Assembly: GCA_019424135.1 (NCBI GenBank)
Contig: JAHYZZ010000027.1
Span: forward strand, 1-28,837
DNA: 28,837 bases
Source: Lachnospiraceae bacterium
GTDB taxonomy: Bacteria > Bacillota > Clostridia > Lachnospirales > Lachnospiraceae
Direction: 5' to 3'
Shown: positions 24,526-28,837 of the stretch, piece by piece
Numbering within the stretch: the stretch's first letter is position 1
How the letters are laid out: each line of letters starts with the position of its first letter
The notes under the pieces: generated by a model
Seen by the model: only the letters and a program-made list of their open reading frames with translations
Told to the model about the DNA's origin: nothing
The model's database searches: none
Translations under genes and position numbers: made by a program

Positions 24526-25455
24526 ATGGGAAGCAAGAATGAACTTTTGCAAAAAATCGATCAGGGTTACCAGGGGTTTAGCAAAGGGCAGAAAAAACTG
24601 GCTGACTTCATCCGCGAGGAGTATGATAAGGCGGCATTTTTGACTGCTGCAAAGATGGGCGAAGAGGTAGGCGTCAGTGAGTCTACTGTGGTACGTTTTG
24701 CTACGGCTCTTGGGTACAGTGGGTATCCGGATTTTCAGAAGGCGCTGGGAGAAATGGTGCGGACGAAGCTAAATTCCATTCAGCGTATGGAAGTCACCTA
24801 TGGGAGGATCAGCCAGGGAGAGATTCTAGAGACTGTGCTGCAGTCAGATATTGAAAAGATCAAGCAGACGATGGCGGTTATTGACCATAATGCCTTTGAA
24901 CTTGCAGTTGATACACTCCTGCAGGCGAGAAAAATTTACGTGATTGGTATTCGAAGCTGTGCACCGCTTGCACATTTCTTAAGCTTTTATCTGAATCTGA
25001 TCTGTGACGATGTGACAGCAGTAAGTACGAACAGTTCCAGTGAAATTTTTGAACAGCTGATCCGGATTGGGGAAGAGGATGTGATCATCGGGATCAGTTT
25101 CCCAAGATATTCTATGCGTACATTGAAGGCACTGGAGTTTGCAAGCAATCGAAAGGCCAAGGTAATTACTTTGACAGATAGTGTTCACTCTCCGATGAAT
25201 CTTTACTCATCATGTAATCTGATTGCAAGAAGCGACATGGCTTCGATTGTGGATTCTCTGGTAGCACCGTTAAGCGTAGTGAATGCATTGGTGGTAGCGC
25301 TGTGTATGAAAAAGCAGGAGGATGTTATTGCCAGGCTGGAGACGCTGGAGCAGATCTGGGATGAGTATCAGGTATACAGTAAAGATGAGATGAACATGGT
25401 TGGGGATAAGGTAGAAATGCCCGGTTTCCAGGAAGAAGAGGAAAAGCATGAGTAA
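24526..25455 (+). CDS. MurR/RpiR family transcriptional regulator (HTH + SIS)
   Basis: The 309-residue regulator has an N-terminal RpiR-type helix-turn-helix (about 1-75; AAKMGEEVGVSESTVVRFAT is the DNA-recognition part). A SIS domain at ~128-245 (IYVIGIRSCAPLAHFLSFYL, then EDVIIGISFPRYSMRTLKAL) usually binds a phosphosugar. The ligand cannot be told. The ribosome binding site is modest: AAGG at 24511-24514 is 11 bases from the ATG, and a better AAAAGGAG is 17 bases away. Its stop overlaps the start of the flavoprotein gene by 8 bases, so the two are translationally coupled. No sugar kinase or PTS gene is adjacent, so its targets may be elsewhere or the flavoprotein itself. Confidence 0.9.
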   Translation: MGSKNELLQKIDQGYQGFSKGQKKLADFIREEYDKAAFLTAAKMGEEVGVSESTVVRFATALGYSGYPDFQKALGEMVRTKLNSIQRMEVTYGRISQGEILETVLQSDIEKIKQTMAVIDHNAFELAVDTLLQARKIYVIGIRSCAPLAHFLSFYLNLICDDVTAVSTNSSSEIFEQLIRIGEEDVIIGISFPRYSMRTLKALEFASNRKAKVITLTDSVHSPMNLYSSCNLIARSDMASIVDSLVAPLSVVNALVVALCMKKQEDVIARLETLEQIWDEYQVYSKDEMNMVGDKVEMPGFQEEEEKHE

Positions 25456-26677
25456 GATTCTGATTGCCGGGGGCGGAGCAGCCGGAATGTTTGCGGCGGT
25501 TACTGCGGCCAGACACGGTCATCAGGTCGTGTTGTTTGAGAAAAATGAACGGCTTGGAAAAAAATTATTTATCACAGGAAAAGGCAGATGTAATCTTACC
25601 AACGCTTGCGATATAGATGAACTGTTTCAGGCGGTATTGTCAAATGCGAAGTTTTTATACAGCAGCTTTTATGGCTGTACGAATCAGGATGTCATCGATT
25701 TCTTTGAGAAAATTGGCGTGGCGACTAAGGTAGAGCGGGGAGAGAGAGTCTTTCCGGCATCTGATCATTCTTCGGATGTGATCCGGGGATTAGAACGGGA
25801 AATGCATCGGTTGGGTGTTCAGGTAGAGCTGAACTGTACAGTAAGAGAAGTGAAGGAAGGGCAGGGAAGATTTCGAGGGTTTCTATTGGAAAATGGAAGG
25901 GAGATCTTCGGTGATGCAGGAATCATTGCAACCGGGGGACTGTCTTATCCGTCTACCGGCTCTACCGGGGATGGTTATCGGTTTGCAGGACAGTTGGGAC
26001 ATCAGGTAACAGAATGTCTGCCCGGCCTTGTGCCGATGGAATGTAAGGAGTCTTGGGTAAAAGATCTGCAGGGCCTGTCCCTTCGCAATGTGCGTGCGTG
26101 TGTCCGGGATGGAAAGAAGAGGCTGTACGAAGATTTTGGTGAGATGCTGTTTACTCATTATGGGGTAAGTGGACCCTTAATGCTTACGGCAAGCAGTTAT
26201 GCCGGAAAAACACTTCAAAAAAAAGAACTGGTCTTGGAGATTGATCTAAAACCTGCATTGTCGGAAGAACAATTGGATCATAGGATTCTTCGGGATTTCG
26301 AAGAAAATAAAAACCGCCAGTTCAAAAATGCATTGGGAAAATTATTCCCGTCGAAATTGATTCCTGTTATGGTGAGGCAAAGTGAGATCGGCGGTGACAA
26401 GAAAGTCAATGAGGTGACCAGGGAAGAGAGACAAAAATTTGTTCGGCTGATCAAACATTTTTCACTGACACTCACGGGACTTCGAGGTTACCGGGAGGCA
26501 ATCATCACCAGAGGGGGAGTAAGCGTCAAACAAATCGACCCGGGGACGATGGAGTCAAAACTGGTGAGTGGGCTTTATTTTGCGGGTGAAGTGTTGGATC
26601 TGGATGCGGTCACCGGAGGATTTAACCTTCAGATCGCCTGGTCCACCGGATTTGCAGCCGGAAATGGAATCATATAA
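25448..26677 (+). CDS. HI0933/BaiN-like NAD(P)/FAD-dependent oxidoreductase
   Basis: The 409-residue flavoprotein has the FAD Rossmann loop GGGAAG (residues 8-13). Other hallmarks of the HI0933/YhiN family are GKGRCNLTN, ATGGLSYPSTGSTGDGY, and the C-terminal LYFAGEVLDLDAVTGGFNLQ followed by IAWSTGFAAGNGI. Members include BaiN, reported to reduce bile acid intermediates in gut Clostridia, but most are uncharacterised and the family is widespread, so a bile acid role is not implied here. It is translationally coupled to the RpiR-type regulator. Confidence 0.9.
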   Translation: MSKILIAGGGAAGMFAAVTAARHGHQVVLFEKNERLGKKLFITGKGRCNLTNACDIDELFQAVLSNAKFLYSSFYGCTNQDVIDFFEKIGVATKVERGERVFPASDHSSDVIRGLEREMHRLGVQVELNCTVREVKEGQGRFRGFLLENGREIFGDAGIIATGGLSYPSTGSTGDGYRFAGQLGHQVTECLPGLVPMECKESWVKDLQGLSLRNVRACVRDGKKRLYEDFGEMLFTHYGVSGPLMLTASSYAGKTLQKKELVLEIDLKPALSEEQLDHRILRDFEENKNRQFKNALGKLFPSKLIPVMVRQSEIGGDKKVNEVTREERQKFVRLIKHFSLTLTGLRGYREAIITRGGVSVKQIDPGTMESKLVSGLYFAGEVLDLDAVTGGFNLQIAWSTGFAAGNGII

Positions 26678-26698
26678 AAAAGAGAGGATAAAAGAATC

Positions 26699-27286
26699 AT
26701 GAAACCAATATACCGTTTTGAATATGTAGAAACAGAAAAGATTTTCCAGGATATGTATCTGATGTTTTATCAGAGCAGAAGCGGATATGGATATAAACTG
26801 ACTATTTTTTTTATGGGACTTTTGATCCTGTTTATGCAGGTGCAGCCGGATCCGTCCATTTTGACCCCGCGGTATATCATCCTATATGCGGTGTTGTGGG
26901 CGCTGGCTTTTCTGCTGGGTTATCTTGGAAATAAGTTTATCTATTCCAGATTTAACCGGAAAAATGCGCTGAAAAGCGGAACGCAGGCCTATGTGGAAAG
27001 GGTTAAGAAGAAAGGCGAGGAACTCAATGTCAGTATTGAATGTTATGAGGAAGAATTTGTCGTATCTTTTCAGGAGCTGAAGGAACAGCATACCTACCGG
27101 GAGATTTCCAGACTAATGGAGACGGACCGCATGTTTGGAACAGTTGTGGGAGGTGTCCGCGGGCAGAAAAAAATGGTTTCTTTCCCTAAGGCGGCGTTAA
27201 AAGATGCAGATATAGAAGATTTTCGTAAGTTTATGACGGGAAAATGTGTCAATGTGGCAGGAGGATTTAAAGAACTTAAGGCATAA
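26699..27286 (+). CDS. YcxB-like membrane protein
   Basis: The 195-residue protein has a short N-terminal cytoplasmic part and two membrane helices (about 32-49 and 58-80). A C-terminal soluble domain of YcxB type (about 105-185) contains ECYEEEFVVSF, TYREISRLMETDRMF and QKKMVSFPKAAL. The function of the family is unknown. AAAAAGAGAGG precedes the ATG, 21 bases after the flavoprotein gene, and cmk follows after 27 bases, so it may be part of the same transcript. Confidence 0.75.
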   Translation: MKPIYRFEYVETEKIFQDMYLMFYQSRSGYGYKLTIFFMGLLILFMQVQPDPSILTPRYIILYAVLWALAFLLGYLGNKFIYSRFNRKNALKSGTQAYVERVKKKGEELNVSIECYEEEFVVSFQELKEQHTYREISRLMETDRMFGTVVGGVRGQKKMVSFPKAALKDADIEDFRKFMTGKCVNVAGGFKELKA

Positions 27287-27313
27287 GGATCATAAAAAGA
27301 AAGAGGAGAAGGA

Positions 27314-27973
27314 ATGGGATATAATGTAGCGATTGACGGCCCGGCCGGGGCAGGTAAAAGTACCATAGCCCGGATGGCGGCGGAAGAAATGGGTTTTGTA
27401 TATGTGGATACCGGAGCTATGTATCGGGGACTTGCGGTGTTTTTTCTGGATCAGGGAATTTCTCCGGAGGAGTCGGAAAAAATGGAAGAAGCCTGCAAGG
27501 AAGCACAGGTGACGATCCGGTATGAAGGCGGCAGCCAGCAGGTGTATTTAAATGGAAAAAATATCACCGGCAGGCTCAGGGAAGAAACTGTGGGAAATAT
27601 GGCATCCAGATGTGCGGCAATTCCGGCCGTCAGGAAAAAACTTCTGGAGCTCCAGAGAAAGCTTGCAGAAGATTCAGATGTGATCATGGATGGAAGAGAC
27701 ATTGGTACCTGTGTACTTCCGGACGCGGATGTAAAAGTGTTTTTGACTGCCAGCGTCGAGACACGTGCCATGCGCCGGTATCGAGAATTGGAGGGAAAAG
27801 GAGAACAGCGTAGTTTAGAAGAAATTATGGCAGATATTAAAGAGCGTGATGCACGCGATTCTAACAGGAAGATTGCGCCTTTAAGGAAGGCAGAAGACGC
27901 GATTCTGGTGGACAGTTCAGATATGACGATACCAGAGGTGGTACAGAAAATTAAGACGTTGTGCCAGAAGTAA
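27314..27973 (+). CDS. cmk: Cytidylate kinase
   Basis: Cmk phosphorylates CMP and dCMP using ATP. The 219-residue protein has the P-loop GPAGAGKST (residues 9-17), DTGAMYR (32-38), the substrate region DGRDIGTCVLPDADVKVFLT, and late RDARDSNRKIAPLRKAEDA, all typical. AGAGGAGAAGG precedes the ATG. It lies directly before ispH, a neighbourhood common in Clostridia, where the pair is often followed by or fused to ribosomal protein S1. Confidence 0.97.
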   Translation: MGYNVAIDGPAGAGKSTIARMAAEEMGFVYVDTGAMYRGLAVFFLDQGISPEESEKMEEACKEAQVTIRYEGGSQQVYLNGKNITGRLREETVGNMASRCAAIPAVRKKLLELQRKLAEDSDVIMDGRDIGTCVLPDADVKVFLTASVETRAMRRYRELEGKGEQRSLEEIMADIKERDARDSNRKIAPLRKAEDAILVDSSDMTIPEVVQKIKTLCQK

Positions 27974-27996
27974 GAGACAAGATGGGTAAGGAGAGA

Positions 27997-28837
27997 ATGC
28001 GTGTGAAAGTCGAGCTAGCAAAAACTGCCGGGTTCTGCTTTGGTGTAAAGAGAGCGGTAGACACGGTGTATGAACAGGTAAGGATTCATCCTGGTGAGCA
28101 GATTTACACCTATGGCCCTATTATTCATAATGCGGAAGTGGTCAAAGATCTGGAGCACAGAGGTGTAAAGGTGATCTGTCAGGAGGATGAGCTTCAGTGT
28201 CTGGAAAAAGGGATCGTGGTCATCCGTTCCCATGGCGTTTCACGAAAGGTTTATGAACAACTGGAAAAAAAAGGACTTGTTTGTGTGGACGCTACTTGTC
28301 CGTTTGTCAAGAAAATTCATCGGATCGCCGAAGAAGAGAGCGGTAAGGGAGCGTATATCGTGATCGTTGGCAACGAAGAACATCCTGAAGTCCAGGGGAT
28401 CCGCGGATGGGCAGGAAAGGACGCGGTTGTGATTCAGACAGCGGAGGATGCAGAAAATTTTTCGCTGGAAGATAAGAACCGTCAGATCTGTATCGTTTCC
28501 CAGACGACATTTAATTACAATAAATTTAAAGATTTGGTTGAAATCATCCGGAAAAAAGAGTATGATATAATTGTTTTAAATACGATCTGTAATGCTACAA
28601 AAGAACGGCAGGAAGAGGCCGCCAGGATTGCAGAAAGGGTGGAGGCGATGGTCGTGATCGGCGACAGACGAAGCTCCAATACCCAGAAGTTATTTGAAAT
28701 CTGCAGAAATGCATGTAAAAATACGTACTATATACAGACACTTGACGATTTGGATATGAATCAATTAAGGTCCGTGGAAACAGTAGGTATTACAGCAGGG
28801 GCATCCACGCCCAATAAAATAATTGAGGAGGTTCAAA
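27997..28837 (+). CDS. ispH: 4-hydroxy-3-methylbut-2-enyl diphosphate reductase, 3' end beyond the window
   Basis: IspH makes isopentenyl and dimethylallyl diphosphate in the last step of the MEP isoprenoid pathway. The three [4Fe-4S] cysteines are C14 (AGFCFGVKRAV), C101 (DATCPF) and C198 (NTICNAT). The substrate histidines are in IIHNAEVV and RSHGVS, and the terminal GITAGASTP is present. No stop occurs before 28837. Since GASTP marks the end of the IspH domain, the remaining part may be a C-terminal S1-domain fusion known in related Clostridia; this cannot be seen here. Start choice: AAGGAG (27988-27993) is 3 bases before the ATG at 27997 and 9 bases before an in-frame GTG at 28003, so 28003 is a real alternative. 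Confidence 0.93.
   Translation, partial: MRVKVELAKTAGFCFGVKRAVDTVYEQVRIHPGEQIYTYGPIIHNAEVVKDLEHRGVKVICQEDELQCLEKGIVVIRSHGVSRKVYEQLEKKGLVCVDATCPFVKKIHRIAEEESGKGAYIVIVGNEEHPEVQGIRGWAGKDAVVIQTAEDAENFSLEDKNRQICIVSQTTFNYNKFKDLVEIIRKKEYDIIVLNTICNATKERQEEAARIAERVEAMVVIGDRRSSNTQKLFEICRNACKNTYYIQTLDDLDMNQLRSVETVGITAGASTPNKIIEEVQ

Overview
The window looks like chromosomal core and near-core sequence from a low-to-mid GC anaerobic Firmicute, most likely a gut Lachnospiraceae (Blautia/Dorea/Ruminococcus type). This is inferred from strong AGGAGG-type ribosome binding sites, compact operons, a tRNA gene without an encoded CCA, a biotin-dependent Na+-pumping decarboxylase operon, QueH-type queuosine synthesis and the cmk-ispH pair. 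No phage, transposon, CRISPR array or other mobile element was seen. No intergenic gap exceeds 300 bases; the longest (18858-19146, 289 bases) is a divergent regulatory region.

Layout. 1-70: the 3' part of tRNA-Thr(CGU) and its terminator. 146-1703 (minus): an ABC importer permease and ATPase with no binding protein. 1842-4990 (plus): queH, argH and asd. 5088-10408 (plus): ppk, topB, a GlmU-C-like left-handed beta-helix protein and mgsA, closely spaced and ended by a strong terminator. 10581-12119: a Na+/solute symporter with its own promoter, a leader palindrome and a terminator. 12255-15514: a 2-isopropylmalate synthase fused to a C-terminal AraC-type DNA-binding domain, followed by a metal-dependent amidohydrolase. 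15611-18857 (minus): a POT-family peptide transporter and a Xaa-Pro aminopeptidase. 19147-24401 (plus): a five-gene biotin/Na+ operon. 24526-26677: an RpiR-type regulator overlapping an HI0933/BaiN-like flavoprotein. 26699-end: a YcxB-like membrane protein, cmk and ispH, the last cut by the window edge.

How the genes work together. The five-gene operon encodes a 12S-type acyl-CoA carboxyltransferase, a gamma/delta membrane subunit with an unusual lipoprotein front end, a biotin carrier, the Na+-pumping beta subunit and a 5S-type (OadA/PycB-like) carboxyltransferase. Two different carboxyltransferases around one biotin carrier match a transcarboxylase combined with a sodium pump. The POT transporter and Xaa-Pro aminopeptidase form a peptide uptake and cleavage pair; the nearby symporter and amidohydrolase may widen this into amino acid/peptide scavenging, but that is inference.

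The most unusual item is the LeuA-AraC fusion. Its leucine-binding regulatory domain is joined directly to a DNA-binding domain, and an inverted repeat lies just upstream of its start. This suggests an enzyme that may also be a leucine-responsive transcription factor. The second most notable points are the hybrid Na+ pump and the POT promoter, whose core is bracketed by two 14-bp inverted operator-like arms about three helical turns apart.
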